Source: Streptomyces hygroscopicus subsp. hygroscopicus (GTDB lineage Bacteria; Actinomycetota; Actinomycetes; Streptomycetales; Streptomycetaceae). Taken from it: a stretch of DNA of 64,000 nucleotides. The DNA is taken from contig NZ_BSSM01000001.1 of NCBI RefSeq assembly GCF_030269125.1, positions 806,001-870,000 on the forward strand, in the 5' to 3' direction. Of the stretch, positions 27,786-36,129 are shown piece by piece; position 1 is the first letter of the stretch; each line of letters opens with the position of its first letter. The notes beneath the pieces were generated by a model. That model was not told where the DNA came from. It ran no database searches and worked only from the letters and a program-made list of their open reading frames with translations. Made by a program: the position numbers and the translations under genes.

Positions 27786-29819
27786 ATGAGCGACCAGCTC
27801 CCATTCAACGATTCCACCGGCCACATCCCGGAGACCTTCACCAACACCACCGACGCCGCGGAGTCGGAAACCGATCGTGAGGGACGCAGCGACGAACTGC
27901 GGGTCCGCGCCGGCCAGATCACCAATCTGTCCTGGAAGCAGTACCAGGCCATCAGGCAACTCGCCGTCGGGCTTGGTCTGTCCGAGGAGATCGCGGCTAC
28001 CATGCCGCTGATGGCCGCCGATCCTCAGGCCCTGATCGACCAGCTCAAGCGTCCACGGCGTGAGGTCCTCTCTCCCGGCGTCACCGGCATCACGGCGCAA
28101 CTCGACGCCATGATCGCCTCACTGATCCGGGCACCGGAGAACCTGCGCATGGGCGAAGCCCGCTACAGCGGAGGTTTCCACCTCCCGCGTTATACAGCAG
28201 CCCCGGGCAACCGGGCGTGCGCCTTCGACCTGCGCGCCAGCAAGGATCTCGACACGGCCCACCAGGCTCTGTTTTCCGAACTCGCCAAGATCGACAGCCT
28301 GATCGACAACACCAACCCCTACGGCAGCGACATCAAGGACAACGGCGTCCGGCAAGGCGGCATCCTCTTCCCCCTCCTGATCGGCCTACCGGGACAGCCC
28401 TGGCTCGGGGGGTTCGAGACGGCCGACTGCTACGGCCGCACCTACTTCGTCCAGCAGTCGGAAGGCATCCTAGCCAGCACTGTCTTGGAGTGGCTGCGGA
28501 TGGTGCCCACCACCGCCCAAGAACTGCGGACGCACCCACTGCAGCAGCGTCGGGCGGAACTGCTGTCGATCGCGGGCAAGGTGATCGCCGCCAACACATC
28601 CGTCACCAAGGCCGAGGAAGCCAAGCTGATGCGGGCGGTGATGCCGAACTGCAAGGTCGTCCTGACCGTGGATGGCACCACGACGATGGACGAAGCGCGC
28701 CGTCGCCTGGTGGCCCAGCAACACCTCGACCGTCCAACCACGTTCACCCCCGACACCGAGTGGCAGACCCGGGCGGAGGCGGTCCTGGAGGCCCTGCAGC
28801 AAAAGAACCTCCTGGCCACACCACCGGGCGTTCAGCCCGCCACGGTCAGGCAGTGGCTCGACCACCCGAAGGACGCAGCCAACGCGGACCTGTACGCGGA
28901 CGACATCGCGGCGCTCGGGGTGTCCTCGCTGCTGTCCACCCCGAACACCCCATCGGACCGGGTGATCCGCAACGCCCTCAAGACCCGAGGTGTCACTGGC
29001 GCCGCGCGCTCCCAGGCCCGCTCCGAACTCACCGCCCATGTCGTGGCCCGGGCCATCACCTCCGACCACTCACGCGAAAGCCGCCGCTCGGCCCTGGAGC
29101 GCGCCCTGCGAATGACCGACCTGCGCGGCATGGGTGTCGACACGAGGCCAATCGAGGAAATCCTGGCCGACGCCCGCCAGGAGCAGACTGCGGCCGTCGC
29201 AGAACGATCCCGAGGACGAAACCCCGGCCTCGGCCCTGCCACTCAACAGATCGCGGTGCGTGCCGCCTTCTACCTCACCTGCGGCAAGGGCAACGATGGA
29301 CCGGTCCTTCAACGCAGCGCGCACGGCGCTGGCAAGGGCGAGGCGCAGGAACCCGCCGAGCTGCTGCGCAGGCTCGCGCGTACCCCACAAGGACTCGAGC
29401 AACTCGCCCAGGCCATCCTAGATGGACGCCAAGGCCATCCGATTCGCCGCGTGGGAGAGGACCGGAAAGCCCAGACACACACAGCTCGCGCCGCAGACCA
29501 GGACGTGTTCACGGGCAAGGAACTGAGGGAACTGGCCCTGGCCAAGCCGGAAAAGATCGAGGATCCGTCCGCCTCCGCGCAGGTCGCCGAGGACACCGAC
29601 GTCATCAGGGACGCGGTGGAGGAACTCGAAAGCAGCGTCGACCGCATGGGGGGCCGCAAGGACGACGACGCCGTGCTCCCGTATGTTGAGGACTGCGGCT
29701 GGCCCGACACACACAAGAGCGTCGAGAAGCTGGAGACGATCACCAAGAGGCTCGAGCGTTGGACGATGACCCACCGCATCGTGAACCGTGCCCGCGTCGA
29801 CGATCAGGGTGTCCAGTGA
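27786..29819 (+). CDS. Unknown 677-aa protein, first gene of a coupled pair
   Basis: The ATG at 27786 follows AGAGGGTGG. The protein is soluble, without signal or membrane segment. The N-terminal third has a helical segment (NLSWKQYQAIRQLAVGLGLS). Around residues 115-230 lies RYSGGFHLPRYTAAPGNR and then GGFETADCYGRTYFVQQSEG; the D-x3-R of ADCYGR recalls the D-G-x2-R of ParB/DGQHR-type folds, but this is a weak likeness. The C-terminal third is charged and helical (VEELESSVDRMGG, KSVEKLETITKRLERW). It lies downstream of the Tn7-like genes and overlaps the next gene by 4 nt, so the two are probably one cargo system, perhaps defensive. No function can be assigned. Confidence 0.75.
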   Translation: MSDQLPFNDSTGHIPETFTNTTDAAESETDREGRSDELRVRAGQITNLSWKQYQAIRQLAVGLGLSEEIAATMPLMAADPQALIDQLKRPRREVLSPGVTGITAQLDAMIASLIRAPENLRMGEARYSGGFHLPRYTAAPGNRACAFDLRASKDLDTAHQALFSELAKIDSLIDNTNPYGSDIKDNGVRQGGILFPLLIGLPGQPWLGGFETADCYGRTYFVQQSEGILASTVLEWLRMVPTTAQELRTHPLQQRRAELLSIAGKVIAANTSVTKAEEAKLMRAVMPNCKVVLTVDGTTTMDEARRRLVAQQHLDRPTTFTPDTEWQTRAEAVLEALQQKNLLATPPGVQPATVRQWLDHPKDAANADLYADDIAALGVSSLLSTPNTPSDRVIRNALKTRGVTGAARSQARSELTAHVVARAITSDHSRESRRSALERALRMTDLRGMGVDTRPIEEILADARQEQTAAVAERSRGRNPGLGPATQQIAVRAAFYLTCGKGNDGPVLQRSAHGAGKGEAQEPAELLRRLARTPQGLEQLAQAILDGRQGHPIRRVGEDRKAQTHTARAADQDVFTGKELRELALAKPEKIEDPSASAQVAEDTDVIRDAVEELESSVDRMGGRKDDDAVLPYVEDCGWPDTHKSVEKLETITKRLERWTMTHRIVNRARVDDQGVQ

Positions 29820-30292
29820 GGGCCCCCGTGCGGTTCGACGCCGACCTGGCCGATCATGTCGACCGTCTCATGAGCATTGAAGTGCCCGGCCTGGGCGATC
29901 TGGGCAAGCCCAGCCCCTACGGGGTCGTTCGCGGATGGTCACTTCCCCGGCTCGTCCCCATGGCCGAGGTCTTGAACCGGAAACACTGGGCGCAGGTGCG
30001 CACCGGCGTCTACGCGGCGCTCACCAACGATGCGTTCGTGGCCTACGTCGGAAGTGTGCGCCGCCAGGAAGCCGCTCTGGCTCCCCGCATGCGACATCAC
30101 TTCCGTATGGACCCCCGACGGCGGGAAACCTGGACCCAGTTAGCCCTGATAAACCTTCCCGACTCCCTGGAGGCCAAGGCGGTGCTGCGCTGCGAGGGCC
30201 GTGTCGGGCGCGCGCTGGACCCGCTCGACAACGAACGGCTGCCCGCCGTTCCGGGACGACGCCCCTGGCTGCCACGCGCTCGACAGGGATAG
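29816..30292 (+). CDS. Unknown 158-aa protein coupled to the 677-aa protein
   Basis: The GTG start at 29816 overlaps the upstream stop (GTGA). The product begins VRAPVRFDADLADHVDRLMS and contains SPYGVVRGWSLPRLVPMAEVLNRKHW. It is basic toward the C-terminus and has no membrane segment. One TTA codon lies in the stretch TQLALINL. No family is recognised. Tight coupling suggests it works in a complex with the preceding product. Confidence 0.7.
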   Translation: MRAPVRFDADLADHVDRLMSIEVPGLGDLGKPSPYGVVRGWSLPRLVPMAEVLNRKHWAQVRTGVYAALTNDAFVAYVGSVRRQEAALAPRMRHHFRMDPRRRETWTQLALINLPDSLEAKAVLRCEGRVGRALDPLDNERLPAVPGRRPWLPRARQG

Positions 30293-30601
30293 CAGAACCT
30301 CAACCGCCCGTGCCCGTCGCGCGGCCCAGACCAGTCAGTCCGAACTGGAAAAGTCGATCCAGTGTTCGGACGTGTGGGTGGCGCGGCGGGCGCGGGCCGC
30401 GTGCAGTGCGTCGATCGCGCCGCGGGGTGCGATGGCTGTCTAGGGTTGTCAACCTCATCCCAAGGTCGGCGGACTCAGAGCCGTTCTGGCGCCACCGGCC
30501 GGCGTTGGGCCCTGTAGCTCGTGATCTACCTCCATGCGCGAAGCCTAACGACGACCGGTGTCGAGACCGCGGTGGCGCTTTGCCCGTCGGGTCACTCCCT
30601 C
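30293..30601. other. 309-bp stretch without a recognisable gene
   Basis: Mixed composition, no sustained coding frame on either strand, and no clear terminator. It lies between the unknown operon and a set of short fragments. Confidence 0.4.
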
Positions 30602-30862
30602 TCAGGCCGGCTTCGGCTCCTCGGCGAATCCCTCCATGGCGAGCTGGGAGAAGCGGCTACATACTTGCTCGATTAGCGCTGTGCGATGTGCTGCGGCCCG
30701 GGACAACTTCTCGGGTACCTGCGCCCGCGCGGCGTCTAGGTACTCGCCCTTGAAGTCGTTCAGAGCCCGCTCCAGAGGATCGTCCTGGACCGCGCGGCGG
30801 CTGGCGGCGTCGAGCCGGGCGTGCACGGCATTGATCAGTGCCGCGTCCAAGTCGGCCTGCAT
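30602..30862 (-). CDS. Short helical protein or gene fragment, 86 aa
   Basis: Starts MQADLDAALINAVHARLDAA and ends SRFSQLAMEGFAEEPKPA. Almost entirely helical and charged (LERALNDFKGEYLDAARAQ), with codon use like a real gene. The open frame extends upstream with poorer composition, so this may be the C-terminal piece of a larger lost gene. No family is recognised. Confidence 0.4.
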   Translation of the reverse strand: MQADLDAALINAVHARLDAASRRAVQDDPLERALNDFKGEYLDAARAQVPEKLSRAAAHRTALIEQVCSRFSQLAMEGFAEEPKPA

Positions 30863-31089
30863 ACAGCGTGGCTTACACGTCGCTGTGCCCCGAAACTGTC
30901 CTCGCGTCGCACGGTGTACGTAACGGTGATGTCCGAGTCCGATACGCCGGCCAGACCGCACGGGGAGTCCTCGCGCAGTTCCCGTCGGACGTCCTCCTCC
31001 ATCCCATCCCCCGGTAATCGAGGCACCGGACGCAGTGCTGGGAACCGACCGGCCGCTGGGCACCTGGCTACGCGCGCCCGCAGGCCACG

Positions 31090-31341
31090 GTGTACTTCAA
31101 CGTACTGTTCCCCGAGGCCGACCAGTACAAGACCGACGAGGTCGCCGACGAGCAGCGTATCCGTCTCGACCTCGTCGCCGTCGCCCCCGTGACAGACGGC
31201 TTCCGCATCACCGCCTCGCATCCGGGCGGCGGGGCGCACACCTTCGTGGTCGACACGGTGCTCAGCAACATGGCCTCCAGGCCCGCTGCCCTGCCCGGCC
31301 TGATCACTAGGGCAGATGGATACTGCCCACCGGACAATTAG
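31090..31341 (+). CDS. Short protein or fragment, 83 aa
   Basis: Starts at GTG with VYFNVLFPEADQYKTDEVAD and continues RIRLDLVAVAPVTDGFRI, a credible alternating beta pattern. No family is recognised and no ribosome site is obvious. It may be a remnant; the following frame (31316-31468) also looks like the end of a coding sequence. Confidence 0.4.
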   Translation: MYFNVLFPEADQYKTDEVADEQRIRLDLVAVAPVTDGFRITASHPGGGAHTFVVDTVLSNMASRPAALPGLITRADGYCPPDN

Positions 31342-31468
31342 CATCCCCGCATCCTGGTCGCCGGCGGACCTGAAGAGCGCGAGGATGCAGCGCATCACCG
31401 TAGTCATGGGGGACGACGGCCGGGCCAGTCTCATCCCGTACTACGAGGCCCAGGCCGTGCTGAGCTGA
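31316..31468 (+). CDS. Possible 50-aa peptide or gene end
   Basis: An ATG frame overlapping the previous one by 26 nt encodes SWSPADLKSARMQRITVVMG and ends LIPYYEAQAVLS. Its composition is coding-like. It may be the 3' end of the same damaged gene in another frame. Confidence 0.25.
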   Translation: MDTAHRTISIPASWSPADLKSARMQRITVVMGDDGRASLIPYYEAQAVLS

Positions 31469-31641
31469 TCAGCCACCGCCGTTGGTGTCCCTGGTAACCG
31501 AGCGTGCCTCGCTGCTGACCTAAACCTCTCTCGGAACTGGATGTCGGCGTACCACAACCCAGCGGTGACGCTCACACCCGCAAGCGCGATCGCCACGACG
31601 GTATGCAGCCCGAATCTGGGCCGTGACCGGCCTGGCAGCAA
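31441..31641 (-). CDS. Possible small membrane protein, 66 aa
   Basis: Begins at TTG with LPGRSRPRFG, then one clear membrane helix (LHTVVAIALAGVSVTAGLWY) and a basic tail. No ribosome site stands out. It lies just beyond the nuclease gene on the same strand. It overlaps the possible 50-aa frame by 28 nt on the other strand. Confidence 0.3.
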   Translation of the reverse strand: MLPGRSRPRFGLHTVVAIALAGVSVTAGLWYADIQFRERFRSAARHARLPGTPTAVADQLSTAWAS

Positions 31642-31668
31642 GGAGGGGCAGCTCTCCCCACTGCCGGA

Positions 31669-32763
31669 TCAGGAGGGCTGCAGGTGAAACCGCCAAAGGC
31701 GGAGGACATGCTCCCGCCCTTTGTCCCAGTAGTCGTCGGGGACAAGCTGGGTCATCAATGCCGGGCTGGGTTCCTGACGGAGAGCGGTGATGTCACCGTT
31801 CTCGGTGGTCGTGCTCATAAGAAAGCGCCGTGTGTAGACGCTGCTGAGCGCTCCAAAGAAGGCGAAACCCTGCTGGGTATAGGTGGCGAAGGCTTCCTCA
31901 TCACCGTCAGGGGCAAGGTTGTAGTCCAGTCTGACGATACGGCCGTCACCGTCAGTGTGGGTTGCTTCCTCCGGCACCCATCCGGCGTACTGGGCGAGAA
32001 ACCAAGCCAGTTTCTTTTCCACGGGATCGGTGATGACCTGTCCCGCGTTGGTCAGCTGGAGGCCGGTGACCGCGACCAGGCGCTCGCCCTCCTGGGCGTC
32101 TGGTCCAGTCGCCGGCTGCTCCTGTTCGGGGTCGAAGAGTACGGAGATGGTCAGTGGCCACGTCCCTGCGAGCGTAGCGTCACCGAGGAGAACCATCTCG
32201 TTGCCCTTCATGGCGGAAGAGATTGAAAGGCGCCGCTGCGCTCCCGCCTTCTCGAACCTGGAGGGATCGACAAGGGTCCACAGGTTGGGCCCGGCCCAGT
32301 AGTGGGCGTACAACAGGCGCCCGCCCGTCATACGGGCGTAAGCCTGTGCGGCGGCCATGTCATCGGCCCGTACTTTGACCTTCTTCTCCATGCCGGGCGC
32401 CACCGTCTTGACCTCGACCAGGAGCACAGTGCCGTCACGCAGCACGATCCTAAAGTCGGGCGGCAGCAGCTTGCCCTGGGCATCATCGAAGTAGTACAGC
32501 CCAGCATCCTCGGTCTTGATCAGTCGGACCACACCCAGCGCCACGGTCACTGCTTCAAAGGCGTACTGCGTCTGGTGACCCTGGAGCCGGGATACGTTGT
32601 CCAGCGACTCACGCAGCGCGCGGCTGATAGCCGCGATGGTCTCCGGGTGCTGGTCTCGCAGGAGTGCTGCTGTCTGGCCGTCCGGTGGTTCACCCAGGGC
32701 CAGCTCGATCAAGGGCAGAACCTCGATCCCCAGCTCACCTTTCCGGCCCCGTTTCAGCACCAT
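31669..32763 (-). CDS. PD-(D/E)xK-type nuclease domain protein
   Basis: 364-aa soluble protein beginning MVLKRGRKGELGIEVLPLIE. Around residues 100-120 it contains LLPPDFRIVLRDGTVLLVEVK: an Asp after a turn, then a hairpin, then E-x-K, which is the active-site pattern of PD-(D/E)xK nucleases. Flanking helices and strands fit that fold. The C-terminal half (about 200-364) is unrecognised. Stand-alone nucleases of this type are common in defence and mobile-element cargo. The gene is alone; its promoter region carries a 42-bp perfect palindrome 80 bp upstream. DNA-cleaving activity is inferred from motif only. Confidence 0.65.
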   Translation of the reverse strand: MVLKRGRKGELGIEVLPLIELALGEPPDGQTAALLRDQHPETIAAISRALRESLDNVSRLQGHQTQYAFEAVTVALGVVRLIKTEDAGLYYFDDAQGKLLPPDFRIVLRDGTVLLVEVKTVAPGMEKKVKVRADDMAAAQAYARMTGGRLLYAHYWAGPNLWTLVDPSRFEKAGAQRRLSISSAMKGNEMVLLGDATLAGTWPLTISVLFDPEQEQPATGPDAQEGERLVAVTGLQLTNAGQVITDPVEKKLAWFLAQYAGWVPEEATHTDGDGRIVRLDYNLAPDGDEEAFATYTQQGFAFFGALSSVYTRRFLMSTTTENGDITALRQEPSPALMTQLVPDDYWDKGREHVLRLWRFHLQPS

Positions 32764-32844
32764 GGTTCGGCCCCTCCCCGTCTCCGGCCGAAAGCCATTC
32801 TGTCACTGGCAGCAATGGACGAAGGCTGCCCGCCCGCCGGGGGG

Positions 32845-32886
32845 ATGAGTGTTGCGGTGTTCCGATCGGAACACCGCAACACTCAT
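32845..32886. repeat. 42-bp perfect palindrome
   Basis: Each arm is 21 bp with no loop; the left arm begins ATGAGTGTTGCGG and the centre is CCGATCGG. It lies upstream of the nuclease gene (start 32763), where it could be an operator or a cruciform. It could also be a junction of two inverted element ends. Confidence 0.85.
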
Positions 32887-32953
32887 ACGTGCCTCATGTG
32901 CCTTCATGCCCTATGGAGCCCTGACTGCTCACGACGACGAAGCCCTGTCCACA

Positions 32954-32974
32954 CGACGCGCCTGCGGCGCGTCG
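32954..32974. terminator. Stem-loop between the protease and nuclease genes
   Basis: CGACGCGCC-TGC-GGCGCGTCG, a perfect 9-bp stem with a 3-nt loop, 124 nt beyond the protease stop. It may end protease transcription. Confidence 0.55.
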
Positions 32975-33097
32975 CGGCATCTTTCCGCCCACCGTCCCAT
33001 CTCAACGAAGACAGTCCGCACAGGTCAACGCCCAGGAGTCGACAAACTTCGATGAGACAGGACAGCTCGTTCTCGGTGCGTCCGGGGTGGCGGAGCC

Positions 33098-34885
33098 CTA
33101 CTGCGGAGCGACGAGCATGCGTTCCGTGCCGGGGGCCGCGCCGGTGCGGGCGTACATGCCGGTCTCCCCGTCGGGCCGGCGGACGACGAGGTCGTCGGGC
33201 CGGCCGTCGGAGTCGTAGCCGCCCGCGGTCATGACCGAGCCCTGGGACCAGACGCCGCCGGCCGAGGACATCGCGAGCTGCCCGCCGAGGCCGCGGGGGC
33301 CGACGTCCTGGAACTGGGAGACCCTTCCGTCCGACCAGCGCACCAGGGCGTCCCACCGGTCGCCTCCGGTGAACTGGCCCGCGGCGAGGAGGGTGGCGCC
33401 CTTCCAGGTGGCGTTCGGCTTCTGGAGCCGGTGTTCGGTGCCGAAGCCCTTGTCGCCGACCCCGGTGTAGTCGGTGACCTCCCCGTCGCTCCAGCGCACC
33501 AGCAGGTCGGTGACGTACGCGGCGGTCCCGAAGCCGCCCGCGGTGATCTGGGCGGCGTTCGTCCAGACGGAGCCGGCCCCGGCGAGCCTGGTCCCGCCCG
33601 CCAGACCCTTGGTCCCCACGTCAGGGAAGAGCCTGACCTCGCCCGAACCGAAGACGGCCAGCAGGTCCGAGCCGGTGCCGCCGGAGAAGTCGCCGCCGGT
33701 GAGGGACTTCACGTTCTTCCAGGGGCCGTTGGGCGCGGCGAGCCGGCGTTCGCCGGTGAAGCCGCCGTCGCCGTCGCCGGTGTAGAGGGTCACCTCGCCG
33801 TCGGTCCAGACGACGATCAGGTCGCCCTTGCCGTCCCCCGTGTACTCGCCCGAGGCCATCAGCCTGGCGTGGGACCAGGTCGCGCCGTCTCCCATGGAGT
33901 ACGGCAGCGGCGGCTGCTCGTAGGACGTGCCGTGCGAGGTGGGGTGGTCGCTCTTCGCCTCCTCGTACAGGCGGAAGAACCAGTCGCCGTACATGGGGCT
34001 GTAGGTGAGCCAGTCGACGTCGGCGTCGTTGCCGCCGCCGTTGTAGCCGCCGACGTTGCCGATGATCGTGCCGGTGCCCTTCGACCAGTCGACCGCGGAG
34101 AACCAGGGGCCGCCGGAGACGCCACCCCACATGCCGCGGCATTTGGCCTGGATCTGGTAGAAGCCCGGCAACGCCTCCGTCTGCGCCGGGCAGCGCACGG
34201 CCTGGTCCTTCGGGTTGTGGCTGGACGGGTAGCCGACCATTGTGACCTTGTTCAGGTAGCCGGGTGTGCGCACCACCTTGTTCGCGCCCACCACGTCCTG
34301 CGCCTGCTCGCCGCTCGCCGAGGGCTCCAGCCGGCCGAAGGCGAAGTCGAGATCGGAGACCGGCTTCTTGCTTCCGTGCACGTACCGGTTGTCGGTGTAC
34401 CAGCGGGAGATCCGGTAGAAGCCGAACGGTTGTTCGTCGAGCGGGTACGCGGCCGTGTACATGGGGACGAAGACGGCCTTGCCCCCGTCGCAGTGGCCGG
34501 CCGTCAGGATCAGGTCGTGCCCCGGGCTGTCCACCACGCTGGCGGAACACTTGTGGGCCCGCATCCGGTCGGTGGTCGGGTCCGTCGTGAAGCTGAAGAT
34601 CGTGCCGACGGATCTCAGTCCTGGGGTGTGCTGGGCGGTCGGCATGACGGCCGCGGCGGCGGTGGGTCGTCCGGGCGGGGGCGGGCCGGCGGGCCGCGCG
34701 GGCTGGGCCGGGTCGGTGGCCGATGCCATGCGCTGCGGTGTCCAGAACCGGACGGCGTCGGCGTCCGACCAGTTCGGCTCGGCGGCGTGGGCGACGCTCG
34801 TCCCGCTCGACAGGAGCAGGGCGGTTCCGGCCGCCGAGACGACGAGGCGCGATATTCGTCTGCGTGAGATGGGCGAGGTAGGCAA
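33098..34885 (-). CDS. Secreted trypsin-like serine protease with FG-GAP repeats
   Basis: About 595 aa from a TTG start at 34885; no ATG or GTG lies in a better position. A basic signal peptide (SRRRISRLVVSAAGTALLLSS) ends near AHAAEP. The S1 protease domain (about 90-340) shows the catalytic triad: LILTAGHCDGG (His), VSDLDFAFGR (Asp) and WGGVSGGPWFS (Ser). The C-terminal 240 residues hold five FG-GAP/VCBS-like repeats, for example GEYTGDGKGDLIVVWTDGEV, that form a beta-propeller for binding. Such proteins are extracellular. The next gene upstream, also TTG-started and secreted, may be a partner. Confidence 0.85.
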   Translation of the reverse strand: MPTSPISRRRISRLVVSAAGTALLLSSGTSVAHAAEPNWSDADAVRFWTPQRMASATDPAQPARPAGPPPPGRPTAAAAVMPTAQHTPGLRSVGTIFSFTTDPTTDRMRAHKCSASVVDSPGHDLILTAGHCDGGKAVFVPMYTAAYPLDEQPFGFYRISRWYTDNRYVHGSKKPVSDLDFAFGRLEPSASGEQAQDVVGANKVVRTPGYLNKVTMVGYPSSHNPKDQAVRCPAQTEALPGFYQIQAKCRGMWGGVSGGPWFSAVDWSKGTGTIIGNVGGYNGGGNDADVDWLTYSPMYGDWFFRLYEEAKSDHPTSHGTSYEQPPLPYSMGDGATWSHARLMASGEYTGDGKGDLIVVWTDGEVTLYTGDGDGGFTGERRLAAPNGPWKNVKSLTGGDFSGGTGSDLLAVFGSGEVRLFPDVGTKGLAGGTRLAGAGSVWTNAAQITAGGFGTAAYVTDLLVRWSDGEVTDYTGVGDKGFGTEHRLQKPNATWKGATLLAAGQFTGGDRWDALVRWSDGRVSQFQDVGPRGLGGQLAMSSAGGVWSQGSVMTAGGYDSDGRPDDLVVRRPDGETGMYARTGAAPGTERMLVAPQ

Positions 34886-35064
34886 GGAATGCTTTCTGGG
34901 TCGGGGAGGGAAGGCCGGCTTCCTCCGGATCGGAGGCGGCCCTGATGAGGCGCCGGGAAGGCGTGGCCGGAACCGGCGGACGAGGACACGGACCACCAGG
35001 GAAGGCGTGCGCCGGCCGGTGACCCACCCGTGGCAGGAGCGGGCCGCCGGTGCCGGGGCCGCCG

Positions 35065-35952
35065 TTACCCGGACGACGCCGTCGCGCGTGCGCGGCGGCG
35101 CACCACGACCACCGCGCCCAGGACGAGGACGGCCCCGGCGGCCGCGGCGGCGCCGACGGCGGGCCGGGAGTCGCCTCCGTGGCCGGCAGGCGCGCCGAGC
35201 ACCGTGACGTGCCGCTCCGTGGTCTGCCGCCCGTGATGACTGACGGCGGTCAGCGGGTAGCGGCCCGCAGGCACGTCCTTCCGCACCCGTGCGTGGCCCG
35301 CGTACACCGTGCCGGGATCGTCGCACTTGCATCCGGGGTCGTCGGCGCTGCCCGTCCTGATGGTCACCGGGCCGTCGAAGATGGGTGACCTGACGGTGAG
35401 GGAGTCTTCCGGCGCTGGCCTCAGATCGACGAGGACGAGCCGGACGGCACTGCCCGGCCGCACCGGGGCGGACGTGTCGCCGCCCGGCAACTCCTTCGCG
35501 GGCCCGACGACGAACCGGGAGATCTCCGCCGCGTCCGCCGCCGCCACATCGAGGCTCGCGGTGGCGACCGTACGGCCGTGGGCGGCCGCCGTGACGGGGT
35601 AGGTGCCCGCGCGCAGCCCCGGCCGGACGACGGGTGCGGCGATCTCGTCCAGTTCCGTCGACCGCGTCGCGCCCTTCCGCACCGGGGCCAGGAAGACCGG
35701 CCGCTCCAGGGCCGGCGAGGTGACCGTGACCCTGTCCCAGCCCGGCGCCATGCCGTCGATGCTGAACCAGAGCGGGTCGCCCGCGGCCAGGAGCCTGCCT
35801 CCGGGCACGTGGTACTCCAGCCGGACGGCGGGGGTGGGGCTCCCGGACGCGGCCCGGCCCGCTCCGCCGGCCACTGCTCCCGGGGCCGCTCCCAGCAGGG
35901 ACACTGCGACAAGGCCGACGGCGCTCAGGCCCCGGACCGCGTTACGGAACAA
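35065..35952 (-). CDS. Surface-anchored secreted protein with beta-sandwich repeats
   Basis: About 295 aa. TTG at 35952 is chosen because GAAGGGGA lies 4 nt upstream and it places the signal peptide (NAVRGLSAVGLVAVSLLGAA) at the N-terminus. Three similar beta segments follow, each with a pattern like RAGTYPVTAAAHGRTVATAS and PAGRYPLTAVSHHGRQTTER. The C-terminus has a membrane helix (VGAAAAAGAVLVLGAVVVV) and an RRRAR tail, giving a type-I membrane anchor; no LPxTG sortase motif is seen. One CKC pair is present. It is co-directional with the protease gene 179 nt downstream. Function unknown. Confidence 0.7.
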   Translation of the reverse strand: MFRNAVRGLSAVGLVAVSLLGAAPGAVAGGAGRAASGSPTPAVRLEYHVPGGRLLAAGDPLWFSIDGMAPGWDRVTVTSPALERPVFLAPVRKGATRSTELDEIAAPVVRPGLRAGTYPVTAAAHGRTVATASLDVAAADAAEISRFVVGPAKELPGGDTSAPVRPGSAVRLVLVDLRPAPEDSLTVRSPIFDGPVTIRTGSADDPGCKCDDPGTVYAGHARVRKDVPAGRYPLTAVSHHGRQTTERHVTVLGAPAGHGGDSRPAVGAAAAAGAVLVLGAVVVVRRRARATASSG

Positions 35953-36129
35953 CGATTCCCCTTCGGTGACCGACGGCCGGGCCGGTTCGCCCCCTCGATC
36001 CGTCGTCCAGGAAGAGGGCACGGGCCCGCGTCAGGTTGCGTGGCCCGGCTACCAGGGGCCGGACACTTCCGGCCGCAACTGTGGCTTCCACCATGGCCTC
36101 GGTGCTCGCGGCACTGATGGGATGCGCTG

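Larger units (their letters stand above)
23058..33064 (+). mobile_element. Tn7-like transposon (left end clear, right end tentative)
   Basis: The element contains tnsA-tnsB-tnsC-tniQ in one overlapping operon close to its left end and variable genes behind it. The left end is placed at TGTCC (23058) outside the two 24-bp repeats. The right end is tentatively placed at 33064, where the inward strand reads TGTCCTGTCTCATCGAAG against TGTCCGCTGTCATCC at the left. Both proposed ends are flanked by GCTC. The right end has no clear copies of the 24-bp repeats, so the boundary is weak; the element could end anywhere after 27435. Confidence 0.55.

Noticed and set aside
31057..31434. Minus-strand frame opposite the 83-aa fragment
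   Set aside because: The plus-strand reading has better strand-specific composition and a natural beta pattern; the minus reading is low-complexity.
33001..33016. CTCAACGAAGACAGTC as a right-end TnsB site
   Set aside because: It matches the left repeat at 13 of 16 positions but is in the same orientation, whereas the right end should be inverted.
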